Positions 33,239 through 44,941 of a stretch of 64,000 bases of DNA are shown piece after piece. The position numbers and the translations under genes were made by a program. Within the stretch, counting starts at the first letter, position 1; the number at the start of each line of letters is the position of its first letter. The DNA comes from Carallia brachiata (lineage: Eukaryota > Streptophyta > Magnoliopsida > Malpighiales > Rhizophoraceae), in NCBI GenBank assembly GCA_021464245.1, contig JADCRB010000075.1:2533706-2597705 (forward strand). Reading direction: 5' to 3'. The notes beneath the pieces are model-generated. The model was not told where the DNA came from, searched no databases, and saw only the letters and a program-made list of their open reading frames with translations.

Positions 33239-34690
33239 ACACTTCCTATGTAACATTAGATCTGGAGCCTTAACCTTTGAATTGTATGAACTTTTTGCCC
33301 TTTTCTTTTTTGTTCCATATTTGCTCAAACCTCATATTTTTATTAGTCAATAAAGCACGCAAAAGGCTATTAATCAGAGAGAAGGTCCAATCAGTACAAA
33401 GCAGAACTGTGTTGGGTTTTCATTTCTTCATATTCTTCTACTAGGAGTGGAAATTTCTAGTGTACATCCCACTTTTGTTGATGGCGGTTTAACTCAATCA
33501 TCTACTTTCATTCTTGCATTTCATTGCATTTCAAAGCATCATGTGTCAGATTCTAAATCCACTCATCTAAACAGGCTACCTTCTTCTTTGTTATTTCAAT
33601 CTATTTACATACACACGCTATTTCCTCCCTAATTGACCATCCGTTATGCTTTTGTAATCGGCAGTTCAGGAACTATGAGTGACATTAAAATATTGCATGT
33701 TGGATTGAATTTATTGATTTTCTGGGGATAATTCACTACTTTAGCCTGTTCTTCCTTATGATACCATCCTAAGCCCTTATTCTTTAGCTTTCGGATTGAA
33801 CTGCTAAAGCATATAACAGTGAGTCTGTAGAGTTTGTTGAACTATGGTGCTGCATTTTTACTTCTCAAGTTTACGGCATTCAGTTTTCTATTGGAGTTTT
33901 ACTCCAAAGTTCAAAATTCTGTTATGTCCAGCAGTTTGGAGATGCTGATTCTCTTCTCCTCGAAGCAACTTCTCCCATAATTTGGCAAAACTTGTGCCGC
34001 AATTTTTGTTGTGCAAATCATATCATTGCTGCAATTTCTGCAGCAAGTTCCTCTACTGCAAAACTTCTTCATTTGATGCATTTCCAGCCTTCATCACCTC
34101 TTCATTTTCAATCAGAGTTGATGTGCTGAGCCAGACTTAATAAATATGCAAGTCTAAATACTTGTATCTGCAACATTAATGCTGTACATTTCAATTCATC
34201 ACCTTCTATTTTTCTTGAGCAGAAAGGTACAAAAGTAGTAGATAAGAAGATCAACTTGAAAGATGGTTATAAGCTCCCCCTCTTCCCAATCCTGTGAGCT
34301 GCAGAATGACATGGCTTGATTTGGTTCTTCTTGTTTGCTCAATTTTCTGTTTGATTCTGCTGCCTCTCTTGTTTTTGGTCAATCTAAATCCCCTGCTACT
34401 CTTGGGGGTGCTTCTCTGCTGGTGTTGTTTTGCTCTCAGAGTGGTTTCAGTTGTGTCCTCTTATATTAGCAAATCAAATAACGCATTTCCATTCCCTTGT
34501 TTTATTTTGTTAAATGGTGTCAGTTAACTAAAGCTTCCCCCTAATCTGCAAAGTTGCAGGTCTTCTGGCTATGTATTTGCATTTTTTATTTTTTAACCAG
34601 AAATATGTTTCCTATCAATTAAACACACACACACACAGAGACACACACACACACACAAAAAAAGAAAAAAAAAGGAAAAACAGAACTTCT
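33239..34690 (+). repeat. RLP-4 3' flank, duplicated downstream of RLP-5
   Basis: This matches 51581-53045 almost base for base, including a 61-codon frame at 33447-33632 (also 51792-51977) and a (CA)n tract at 34622-34656. It holds most of the predicted 3'-UTR intron, the acceptor at 34219 and the downstream exon with AAGAAGATCAACTTGAAAGA. The frames in it are shared through recent duplication and are not evidence for a gene. Confidence 0.85.
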
Positions 34691-34816
34691 CAATTTGAGA
34701 ACGAGAGTAGAAACTATCCTTAAGAATACTGCCTTGCACGCCTCAAACATCACTTCATATCCTTTGTTATTTTATTTGCATCCATTTTCTGTTAATTTTA
34801 CTTATATTTCCTAACA

Positions 34817-34969
34817 GCATCACAACTTTGCCTGCTTATAGGAGAAGAACTGTTATGAGCAGAAGACAGTGATGGGAGTGACCTGTGCAAGAGTCTACTT
34901 CTTCCTTTACGTCTATACATGGAGCATGAATGTTTTGGTTTCATAATACACGACTGATTTAAGTGAACT
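34817..34969 (-). pseudogene. Duplicated 5' fragment of the small gene at 57.9 kb
   Basis: About 150 bp closely matching 57872-58024. Read on the minus strand it retains MKPKHSCSMYRRKGRSRLLH and continues to RQSCDA, the first third of the 57.9-kb protein. The fragment ends abruptly where Copia sequence begins (about 34970). It could be a remnant of segmental duplication or a fragment carried at a retrotransposon junction. Confidence 0.75.
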
Positions 34970-36332
34970 TGTGGCAAAGCAAGACTTGTGGCAAAGGGAT
35001 ATGCACAACAGTTTGGAGTGGATTTTTCAGATACATTTGCACCTGTTGCTAGGCTTGACACAATCAAGCTATTGTTAGCACTAGTAGCTCAGAAGAACTG
35101 GCTTGTTTACCAGTTAGATGTCAAATTAGCCTTCCTAAATGGACTTCTGGAAGAAGACATTTATGTTGAACAGCTAGAAGGATTTGAGAAGCAAGGGTGT
35201 GCAGGCAAAGTCTATAAGCTGAACAAGGCTTTTTTTGGTCTTAAACAAGCTCCAAGAGCTTGGTACAGCAGGATCAATGATCATCTCTTGAAGCTTGGGT
35301 TCAATAAGAGCAAAAATGAAGCTGCTCTATTCATCAAAATAGAAAAAGAGGATATTTTGATCATATCCTTATATGTTGATGATCTTTTGATTACTGGGAG
35401 CAATCATGATTTGATTATGAAGTTCAAAACTGAGATGTTAAAGTCTTTGAAATGACTGATTTTGGCAAAATGTCCTTTTTCTTAGGACTTGAAGTGAAGC
35501 AAGTTGATGCTAGGATATTTGTCAGTCAAAAAAAAATATGCAAGGGAAGTTTTGAAGAAGTTTAAAATGGAAAGTTGTAAAGCCGTTTCTACTCCTCTTT
35601 CATTGAACCTAAAGCTATCAAAAGAAGATGGAGCTGAAAAGTTCAATGCAGAACTCTATAGAAGTCTCATTGGCTGTCTCTTTATATTTGACTGCTTCCA
35701 GGCCTGACATTGTACATTCAACAAATCTATTGTCCAGGTTTATGCATGCACCAAGTGTGGAGCACTACAGAGCAGCAAAAAGAGTGCTTCGATACATCAA
35801 AGGCACTGCACAGCTTGGAATTCTGTATGAAATAGGAGAAAAATTGCAGCTAATTGGTTTCTCTGACAGTGATCTAGCTGGATCATCAGATGATTTAAGG
35901 AGCACATCAGGGTATGTCTTTACCCTTGGCACAGGAGCTTTCTGTTGGAGTTCAAAAAAACAAAGCATGGTGGCACAGTCAACAGCTGAAGTTGAATATG
36001 CAGCAGCAACAGGAGCTGCAAATCAGGCTGTATGGCTAAGGAAATTGTTCACTGATTTGTATCTGAAACTAGACATGCTAACAGTGATCTACTGTGATAA
36101 TCAATCTGCCATTGCTATCTCCAAAAATCCAATTCATCATGGAAGAACTAAACACTACAAGATCAAGCTGCATTTTCTAAGGGAAGCTCAAGAGGAAGGG
36201 GAGATCAACATGGTGTACTGTAAGTCTGAAAATCAATTAGCAGACTTGTTCACTAAGTCTCTTCCAAAGGGAAGATTTGAATCTCTTAGAAAAGGACTTG
36301 GCCTACAAGTGTTCAATTCCAAGGAGGAGTGA
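34970..36332 (+). pseudogene. Ty1/Copia pol fragment (reverse transcriptase and RNase H)
   Basis: The 3' half of a Copia polyprotein starts abruptly at KARLVAKGYAQQFG. The RT part (34976-35455) shows YQLDVKLAFLNG and the catalytic YVDDLL. A frame change follows near 35445, with FFLGLEVKQ and CKAVSTPLSLNLKLS. After another frame change near 35680 come ASRPDIVHS, RLLRYIKGT-like RVLRYIKGT, the RNase H segment with FSDSDLAGSSDDLRSTSGY and EVEYAAATGAANQAVWL, CDNQSAIAISKNPIHHGRTK and a stop at 36330. Gag, protease and integrase are missing, so it is a dead 5'-truncated copy. Confidence 0.9.
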
Positions 36333-36940
36333 TGAAGATTGGCCTTCAACACTTGAAACTTCAAGGGATTGAAGACTGAAGCTTTACATACATCAAATGG
36401 GACAGTTGCAGCTTGTTAGTTGGTGTTCAAGGACAATGTTCCAGCAATCCATTGTGCTCAAGATGTGTCCATTTTGTTTTTTTTAATGTAATTGGACAAT
36501 AGCTTATTATCTTCCTTGTAGTCATGATTTACCTAACCTGTCCTAGGCAGTTTACTTATAATGTAGATTGCTTGCAGCTAGGATCAAATGCTTTTCAAAG
36601 CATGGTCAATTGTACTTCAATATGGGTTAACTTGTACCCTATTATCATGACCATTTTGTAATTGTCATCATATATATACAACCTTCAAAATGGGGTTATT
36701 ATCTTTGCCAGAAACAAGAACTCTTTTTCTTTTCCTCTGCATTTTCTGCTTCTATCATTACTGTTGAAGCTTAATTTGAACTGGATCATCAACTCCTGCC
36801 TTCACTCTTTTCTCCAAACATTGATTCCATGAATGGACTTTAAGTAACACTAAAATAGAAATGTAATTCATCTTACATCAATTAACAATTTATCTATTTT
36901 TTCTTGTTTTTAAATTCAGTCATCTAAGTATTTCCCAACA
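36330..36940 (+). repeat. Probable 3' LTR of the Copia fragment
   Basis: The purine run AAGGAGGAG ends the RNase H frame and is followed by TGATGAAG, and the segment closes with CCCAACA at 36940. TATATATA at about 36671 followed by an A/T-poor pyrimidine region fits an LTR promoter. No 5' LTR is left to compare, so the boundaries are inferred from the TG...CA ends and the polypurine tract. Confidence 0.6.
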
Positions 36941-36994
36941 TTCCCCCAGCCAATTGATTGACCTGCCAAGTCGCTGCACTGCAGGTCTTTTCTT

Positions 36995-37650
36995 AATAAT
37001 GAGGGACTAACATGGAAGCCGCTTGCAGGTCCCCCCCTTGATCCTTATCACCAATGTGAAGAAGCCAGCAACCAATATCAATCCTCTGCATTAATGGCTT
37101 GATGACATTCAAGTTGACTGAGTCAGCAGACTCAGCTGCCTACGCTTTACAATTCAGTGGGCTGCATCTCGAAACCATTATTCAGACAATGGACCCAAAT
37201 TAAAAATGACATTGAAAAAGCATCAAACTAGCATATTCAAAGGCTAAGACTGAAAACAATGAGCTCGAATTCATCCATAGTAGACGTTTTCAGAACCAAG
37301 GTCATTCAAACTTTCTTTTTTTCTTAAAAAAAAGGCTAGGACTTGAGATTTATCAATGTTACAGTGGGATTGTATCAGCAGCAACCTGACAGAGAACAAT
37401 AACGCGACACTCACTCACCTCAAAGAAAGTCAACACTGTTCTAAAGATTTTTTTTTTTTTTTTTTTTCGGCGCTGATGAGTTAGCCTTGTCACTATGGCA
37501 ATGTTGCAATAAAACCAGCAATTTTAGAGTCATCTTACCTCATGAAATTTTGACGGCGGAGGCTGTGGTGGCTCCTTGTAGCCCCATTTCTTGGACAGCA
37601 TAAATCCATCACAATTCTGAGTTCCCAGTGTTAAAACTAAATCTGCGAAT
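36995..37650 (+). repeat. Segmental duplication, right copy, part 1
   Basis: Partner of 9775-10455. Both copies keep the same order of landmarks and carry a T-run in the same place (37448-37467 against 10254-10263). Non-coding. Confidence 0.75.
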
Positions 37651-38137
37651 AAAAAAAGCTCTTAGACACACAATCTTAAAAGTACAATAAACACACAATA
37701 ATTTGAATAGTTAATATATTGAATTTAAAAAATAAATAAAAAAATTATTAGATTAATTGTGTGCATCCCACTTCATTGTTCAATAGTCCTATTTTGTTCT
37801 TAAAAACTTTTTTCTTTTAAGAGTCTGATTTTATGGACAAACAACTTAAACAAAAAAGTTTCAAATTTATAAAACTACCCAAAATTATAAAAGGACAAAA
37901 GAAGTGAACTAAAAACATAAATTTAAAAATTTTGCCATATTGAATTATTCAAATCATGTGAGTAAAAGGCTTGTCCATAATAAAAGGTCATGAATGAAAA
38001 GAAAATTTGAATAAATAGTTAAATTAAATGTAACACAACAGATCAAAAACAAACAAAAAAAATGCATTGCATCCTATGTAGCTTAGCGTTCCAAAAAAAA
38101 AAAAAGAGTATGGAAAAATGAATTGACATGTTTAACC

Positions 38138-38639
38138 CAATGTTGTTAAAACCGATTCGGACCGGCCGGTCCAACCGGTTCAACCGGTGACCGGCCAAAG
38201 GTCCGGGCCGGTTTATGGCTACAGTTACCCCTTAACTCGGACCGGTCAAAATCGGTTTGAACCGGTCAAAAACCGGTGAAAACCGGTCAAAAACCGGACC
38301 CGGTTCAACCGGTTCAAACCGGGTATAAAAGTTTTGTAAATTATAATTTGATCACAATGTTTATTTAAATTATAATTTGAGTTTTAAATTTAATTAAAAT
38401 TTTCAATTTAGTCCTAAATTTATCAAAACTTTCAATTTAGTCCTAAATTTATCAAAATTTTCAATTTAATCCTTAAAAATTAAAAAAGTAATATTTAATA
38501 ATCATATATAAGTATTATTTTTTTTAAATTATTTTTATAAATATATATATTAATAAATACCGGTTCGACCGGTTGAACCGGTTGAACTTTAACCCACTAA
38601 TGTTTCTGGTTCGATGACCGAGCGATTCTGACAACCTTG
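38138..38639. mobile_element. hAT-type MITE with 8-bp target duplication
   Basis: The ends CAATGTTGTTAAAACC and, in reverse complement, CAAGGTTGTCAGAATC flank about 500 bp rich in ACCGGTT words. GTTTAACC is duplicated exactly at 38130-38137 and 38640-38647. The left copy of the segmental duplication has the unoccupied site (GTTTAACCTCATAATTGC at about 12318). The 8-bp duplication and terminus point to hAT. Confidence 0.88.
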
Positions 38640-40189
38640 GTTTAACCTCATTATTGCTATCAATATATAGGTGTTAGTCACGGTAATTTTGCAATGGTTA
38701 TATAGATAATTTCACAATGCGGTGACAATAAATTATTGTTATCAATCATTTATTCAAAACTAAATACAAAATCTTCTAATTAAACGACTTTTATTTCAGA
38801 AAGAATCAAGTCGATCCAAGTCTGGGACACAGCCTTTCATTTCTTGGGATTCAATTGGCCCCAAGTTAGAAACAGACTCCCTCCTAGTTCTTCAAAAGAT
38901 TACAAGGTAGGACTGAGACTTAAATGTGTATCGAGTAGTTATAACTGTGTGTCTTAATTTTATCAAGTGGCTTTGAGAGTATCAGTTGCAATAAACACTC
39001 AAATAAAAAGAATAATTATACAGATTTTATGATAAATATGAGTGTGAGGAATACATGGCCTTTTAAATTATAGGAAAATTAATCGTTAGGAGTAAAAGTT
39101 TTTTTATTTGTTGATAGAATTGATGTAGCTCTTCCTGTCTAATTATTTTGTTTTTGCCTTTTCTCTTATATCAAAAAAAAAAAAAAAATCAACCCCACTT
39201 CCTGGCCATGAGCTAGCTCCACCGCGGAAACTACTACCTGCTACGATGCTTGGGTACAAACGCGGACAAACGGATACGGCACGACAGTCCATTCGTAAAA
39301 AATTATGGTACGGATTCGATGTCTATAAAATGTTTAAATATTTTTAACAAATTTAATATTTTTTATGTATAACTTATTCATTATAATTATTATTATATTA
39401 TTTTACATAATTTGTTAAGATTTTGTTAAAAGAATATATATATAAGTAATATAATAATTTTTTATCATTAAAAAAAGTCTCTTGAATATATTAATTATCG
39501 TATTTATAAGCCGAGATCAAAATTTTTATAATTATCTTTGTTTAACGAATATCTATAAAAAAGACTTATCAATAAAGTATTATTAAATTTAATTAAATTT
39601 TACTCATTTAATTACGAAATTAATAAGTCTCAAATCAAAGTATAACAAACCCAAAAGCCCATGGAGTGGAGATTTTCAACTTTCAGAGTATCTGAAACTC
39701 CAACTCAAGTCATACAAAATGAGGCACATCAAATCGGCAGAATAAAAGTCAAACTATTAATGTGCATTGAAAAAAAATTTTTATCAGAATTGAAAAAAAA
39801 TTATTAAGTGTTCTTTTTAGGAGTTATGTAGTTAATTTTATACTTGTTTAATACATATATATCTTATATATTAAATAAAAGTATTATTAAGATTTTTAGA
39901 TAAATTTATTAGACACATCTAACTCATACGTTAGATAAAAATATTTAACTATTAATAAGTGAGTTTAATTTAATAAAAATCATTTGAAAAAGCTTAAATA
40001 CATGAGTTAAATATTTTTTTCATCAACAAAATATGCATATTAAATATTTTTTTAATCAACAAATATACGAATTAAATAGACAACATATATATTTTTTTAT
40101 AAAAAAGACATTCAATTCATATATTTAATCTTTTTTAAATAATTTTTTGTAAAGTTAAAATTATTTTTTAATAGATTGATCACTTTTGT

Positions 40190-40310
40190 TAAACAGAGGG
40201 ACTAATTTGGTAGAAAATCAAAAAGTTTAGGACTCAAATGAAATGTCAAAAAGGTTTAGGACTCAAACGTAAAAAAACCTAAAGGTTTAGGACTAAAAAA
40301 ATCCTTATCC
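40190..40310. repeat. End fragment related to the inverted-repeat element at 54.6 kb
   Basis: It contains GGACTAATTTGG, TCAAAAAGTTTAGGACTCAA and AAAGGTTTAGGACTAAAAAA. These resemble the terminal arm of the long-inverted-repeat element at 54555-55060, so a related, possibly incomplete, element is likely. The opposite end is not resolved. Confidence 0.4.
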
Positions 40311-40334
40311 CCTAACACACCTGTCCAAACTTTC

Positions 40335-40585
40335 TGTTATGTATATTTAGATTGATAGAAAGTGGTAAAAAAAAGGAAAATGAATAAGAAATAGTATAGT
40401 AATGATAATGTTATTATTGATAAAAAGTAATGATTAGAAAGTTATAATAAATAAAATGAATAATAATTTGTGAGAAAAAAATAAAAATTAATTATTTAAA
40501 TTAATAAAAAATAAATAATAAATAAAAAATAATTTTCTTTCATTTTCCTTTTTTTTTCCTTTCAATATCCAAACAAAGCAAGTGT
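40335..40585. repeat. MITE-like repeat, copy 1
   Basis: About 250 bp, similar to 48415-48640: TATTTAGATTGATAGAAAGT at the left, TAATGATAATGTTAT and TTTCTTTCATTTTCC inside, CCAAACAAAG at the right. Non-coding and A/T-rich. The target duplication was not determined. Confidence 0.55.
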
Positions 40586-40633
40586 CATTTTGTTTGTCAG
40601 ACATTTTAAAGTGTATAGCATGTCTTGTAACAC

Positions 40634-41063
40634 CATGGTTATCAAAATTGAACCAGATCGATCGATTTAACTAGTTGGATTGGTGATCGGTTTTACGTCC
40701 GATTTGGTTTAGGTTTTAAAAGTGGGGGTGATCGGACCGATCAAAACTGGTTAAAAATCAAACCGGTTGAACTGGTTTAAGTCATATTAAAAAGTTTTAA
40801 ATTATATTTTAACCCCAAACTCTATTTAAATTACAATTTAATCTCTAACTTTAGCTAAAAATTTAATTTAGTTCTAAATTTAAACAAAACTTTTCATTTA
40901 ATCCTTAAAACTTAAAAAATAAATATTTAATCATTATTCATAAATATTATTTTTTTAATATATATATATATATTTAAATATTAATTTAAATATCGATTAA
41001 ACTGATTAAATTTTGATCTATTAATATTTTCAGTCTAATAATTAGTTTGATTTGACAATCTTG
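40634..41063. mobile_element. hAT-type MITE, diverged relative of the 38.1-kb element
   Basis: The left end is CATGGTTATCAAAATTG and the reverse complement of the right end is CAAGATTGTCAAATCAAAC. TGTAACAC at 40626-40633 and CGTAACAC at 41064-41071 form an 8-bp duplication with one mismatch. The core has GGTTGAACTGG-type words like the 38.1-kb copy but is more decayed, so it is older. Confidence 0.78.
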
Positions 41064-41107
41064 CGTAACACGAGTGTTTTTTTTTTTTTTTACGAGACAC
41101 GAGTGTT

Positions 41108-41390
41108 TTTTTATATAAGATATACCGACACAGAGATATTATGGAGGACTGGAGGTGTTCCGGTTAAGTACTCCTCTTTCCACGTGTATAGAAGCATCGC
41201 CTTCTTTACTTTGAGTTCCTATCATACCCCTTAAATACCCAATTGCCCCCGACAGAAATAATAATAATAATAATAAAATTGATATTTTGCACTCCTTATT
41301 TTAAGAACAGTAATAAGACAAGGTTTATTTTATATTTAGTTATTTTTTTTAATGTTAAAAAATTAAACAATATGTTTATAAAAAATTAGA
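41108..41390 (+). repeat. Tandem-duplicated promoter-like segment, copy 1
   Basis: About 280 bp, strongly similar to 43410-43690 (TATATAAGATATACCGACAC start; G-box CACGTG then TATAGAA; TTACTTTGAGTTCCTAT; an ATA/ATT trinucleotide run). It also resembles 13290-13390. A CACGTG at 41181-41186 and TATA at 41187 are candidate promoter elements left from an RLP upstream region. Confidence 0.8.
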
Positions 41391-43409
41391 ATTTAGCCTG
41401 CACGATACGCGGGTTTGAACAATTAATTAAAATTAAGTTTTGAAACTTGTATAACAATATAAAATATGTAAAAAGAAAAAAAAATCTCATTGAGTTGTAT
41501 ATAGATAGCAAAAATAAAATTCTATATTATTTTTACAAATAAATAATTCAAAATTAATTACTTATTATGTATGATGTTGATAAATTAGTTAAATATTTAT
41601 TTTGACCTCAATAATTAGAAAAACACCAATTTTATAAAATTAAATAATATATAACATTAATCTAAATCATTGTAAAATCACTAACCTTTATGATTTGTCA
41701 TGTCAGGAACATCATGATAGTAACATTTTGGTAATTATACAAATTTTGAAGTTTTTTTTAAAAAAATACAAAATACAAAAAGACTATATTTACTAATGTG
41801 ATCAGTTAAACTGGTTGAAGCAGCTCCTCAATAGACGTGCTCTAACCTAATGCAAGAAGAATTAAAATTAAAATTGAGTGTTTCTATTGCGATGTCCATC
41901 CCTTTGAACAATACCAGTTATATAAATTTTAAAAATTTTAAATAACCATCCAAATTTGTTACAAAAAATTAAAATCATATTTCGACTATGGTTTGCACTA
42001 CCAGCAACTTAACTCTGACTACATGTACCTCGGAAAAGGGATCATTCTGAGCCACATCATCTTTGAGTTCCTCGACTTTTTAAGTTCATGAAGGAGGAAA
42101 TGATTATTTATGCATAGTTTTCCAATGTGAAATATAATAAAAAAAATATTAAACATCCACTTTCATGAGTAAAGAACTGACATTCCGTTCAAATTGAATT
42201 TCGCAAAAGTAAGGAGTATTGCTCTTAGCGCATCATTCTTCAACGATATTGCTTACTTGAGATTTGAGAATCATTAAAATTGTTACAAAACTTCATTTGC
42301 AATTCAAGAATAAAAGACTTCAGACCTAAATTATCGAACAAATTAAAAAATATGTAAAAATTTCTAAAATTGAAAACAAATAGCTAGAGAGTTAGAAAAT
42401 TTTCAAGAGATTTTAAATTAAAGGTAACTTGTTCTATTGAACAAAGCATATTATAAACTATTAATTGAACAAAGCATATTATAAACTACTAAGTATGAAT
42501 ACCGTCAACAGCAAATTACGGAGATAGAGAAGTAAGGAATGATAGCTAGTTGTTTCTGCCCTTAGTAACTGCAGCAAAACCTCATTGTCAAATCCTTTTG
42601 TTACACAGAGAGAGAGAGAGGCCAAGGATTTTATCCGTGCATTCAAGTCTCTGCCTTTTAGGAATCAAGGAATTTTATAGGATTGTTTCTAACCGTTCGG
42701 AGTTTACATTTCTTATCAATTATTTCTTTAATATGTAATTATTTCTTTCGATAATTATTCTGTTATTGTGTAATTATTTCTTTCAAATTAATTTATTCAA
42801 TTGGAAAGTGTTCCTTATAATCAAACTTATTTAGGTAAGAACTTCAAAGAAAAATGAGAGATCATTAGATGTAAATATTTTTATTAAGTAGTAATTATTG
42901 ATACCATAATGGTATAGCGGTTTGTCTACAAAAGGAAATTTGTGCTGGCAGTAAAAGTAACCGAATTAAGTCAATAATGACATGAAGATTTTCGACTGGA
43001 TCATTTTTTCTGTTCGTTGTTTGACTGGTTATATATGACAATAACGATTCATTCTCTTTCAAGATTATCGTTATTAAGGATGAAGAAATGAAAATTGTCG
43101 TTATTGTCTTTCAAAACATTTATGATAATTTTTGCATAAACATTTATAGTATCTATATGGCAGTTTTTTCATGAATTAAGGGGAAATAACAAAAATATTT
43201 TAATTTAATAGTTTTAACTTGTTCATTTTTTTATTAACATTTAGAATTCCGTCCATATGCTGTGCATATTTAATATTTTTTATATACTTTTAATTGATAT
43301 TTTTTGTTTTAATAAATGTCATTTTTATTTTTAAAAATAACAAATTATCCAACTATTTTCACTTTTTTTTTTTTTTATCAAACCTCTTTCGCTTCGAGAA
43401 ATTAATAAT
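41391..43409. other. A/T-rich intergenic sequence
   Basis: No gene is supported. Small details are a 25-bp direct repeat (ATTGAACAAAGCATATTATA...) at about 42436 and 42462, and an AG dinucleotide run at 42607-42618. Short frames here are unremarkable. Confidence 0.5.
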
Positions 43410-43690
43410 TTTATATAAGATATACCGACACAGAGATATTATGGAGGACTGGAGGTGTTCCGGTTTAGTGCTCCTCTTTCCACGTGTACAGAAGCATCGC
43501 CTTCTTTACTTTGAGTTCCTATTATACCCCTTAAATGCCCAATTGCCCCTAACAGAAATAATAATAATAATAATAAAATTAACATTTTGCACTCCTTATT
43601 TTAACAACAGTAATAAAGCACACCTTAGTTTATTTTATACATAGTTGTTTTTATTAATGTTAAAAAATTAAACAATATGCTTATAAAAAA
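43410..43690 (+). repeat. Tandem-duplicated promoter-like segment, copy 2
   Basis: Partner of 41108-41390, differing by scattered substitutions. It keeps the CCACGTGTA segment at about 43480 and the ATA trinucleotide run. Nothing coding follows it: the next RLP start is 5.5 kb away. Confidence 0.8.
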
Positions 43691-44419
43691 TTTGAAACCC
43701 GACTCGGTAAAAAATAGACTCAACTCGATTAGATTCATTAACTTAACAAATAAAATTTGAATAAGTATTTTATCCGTCTCAACTTGACTCAGCTCGTTTA
43801 TATATTTTAGTCATATCTGATAGCATAGTTTTTGTTCCTGATCATACTTTTGATTCGATTGGTTTATAGTCAGATCTTCCAGTTATTAGGTCTTTTTTTT
43901 TTTTCTTTTTATTTAATTACATATTTGTGAATTCACATCTACTAGCACCAATATATATGTGTCTCCATTACATATTTTTTAGTTTTTCCGGATTCGAAGC
44001 ATGGTTGAGTCTAGCTATTCGACTCCCGGACTCTACACGGAATTCCAGGACGAGTGCCCATGTAACCATCGACGTGATTTTCGGGACATGTTAGATAGAA
44101 AAAATATTTAATTTATTTATTTGATTTTTTAATAATTTTTATTAAATTAAATTTATTTATTAATAAATTGATCATTTTTTATAAATAAAAATAATAATTT
44201 AATAAAAAAATTAAAATATTTATAACTCAAATAAAATATCAAAAAAAATTTAAAACTCGTACATACAAAAATATAAAAATTTCAAATCAAAAAATTGTAT
44301 ATCCGAAACCCTCCTGCGGATCTACGCAAACTCACCTGCTAATAGCGTAAGAGCCACCCGACGGCACATTTGTCCATGTCTTCCACGTCGCTTAAACTTC
44401 CATCTCATGAAACAATGAA
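43691..44419. other. Intergenic sequence
   Basis: A/T-rich with no gene. About 43895-43970 resembles 20245-20320, indicating a dispersed repeat fragment. Confidence 0.4.
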
Positions 44420-44941
44420 GAGGTGTCAAAAAGTCATATTGAGTCGGGGTTGAGTTGGGTCTTTTTTTATTTGGATCATTTTCGGTTGGATTATTTTCAA
44501 GTCATATTATATTCAGTTTGGGTTCAGGTTGGTCGTTTCAGATTTGTATTGGATTCAAATTGAATTCGGTCGAATTCGGACTGAAATATTATTTTTTTGA
44601 GTTGTTTTTCACTAACATAAAATACTTCAATTAAATGTAAAATTCATTCTCATAATAAACTAAACGTTTAAATTTAGTTTTTGTCTCATATATATATCTA
44701 TATTTTACAAAAATAGTATTAATTAGTACTTAAAAAATAAGTCAAAGGTAAAAAGTCAAAAAGAATTTTCACTGTTTTGTCTTTTTCTTAACTCAACAGG
44801 TGACCCAGATCCAATTTAAAATTTTTAGGTTATTTTCGGGTTTGGTCACTTTTAAATTTGAGTTGAAAAATTGAGTTTCTAACCCAATTTTTTTGAGTGG
44901 ATTCAGATAAATTATAAGGTCAGGTTACATTTTTACACTTC
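44420..44941 (+). mobile_element. MITE-like element (GAGGTGTCAAAA ends), copy 1
   Basis: The left end GAGGTGTCAAAAAGT and the right end (reverse complement GAAGTGTAAAAATG) form short inverted termini. The flanks ACAATGAA and TTAATGAA match at six of eight bases. The core contains GGGTTGAGTTGGGT-like and TTCGGGTTTGG words. A second copy lies in inverse orientation at 47475-47999. An 8-bp duplication would fit hAT. Confidence 0.6.

Larger units (their letters stand above)
26136..34219 (+). other. Predicted 3'-UTR intron of RLP-4, enlarged by a retrotransposon
   Basis: The donor is ATG|GTGAGT, 15 nt after the stop, identical to RLP-5. The acceptor aligned with RLP-3 and RLP-5 is CTTGAG|CAGAAAGG. 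Removing the 7.09-kb LTR element and one target copy leaves about 990 bp, matching the 1006-bp intron predicted for RLP-5. The element entered two bases after the GTGAGT donor, leaving the donor itself intact. Confidence 0.55.
37960..41230 (+). repeat. Segmental duplication, right copy, part 2
   Basis: Partner of 12170-13330, longer because of two MITEs (38138-38639 and 40634-41063), a MITE-like repeat at 40335-40585 and A/T-rich expansions. The order of shared blocks is conserved. No gene is present. Confidence 0.65.

Noticed and set aside
33447..33632. 61-codon frame repeated at 51792-51977
   Set aside because: Shared because RLP-4 and RLP-5 flanks are recent duplicates; it lies within the predicted 3'-UTR intron.
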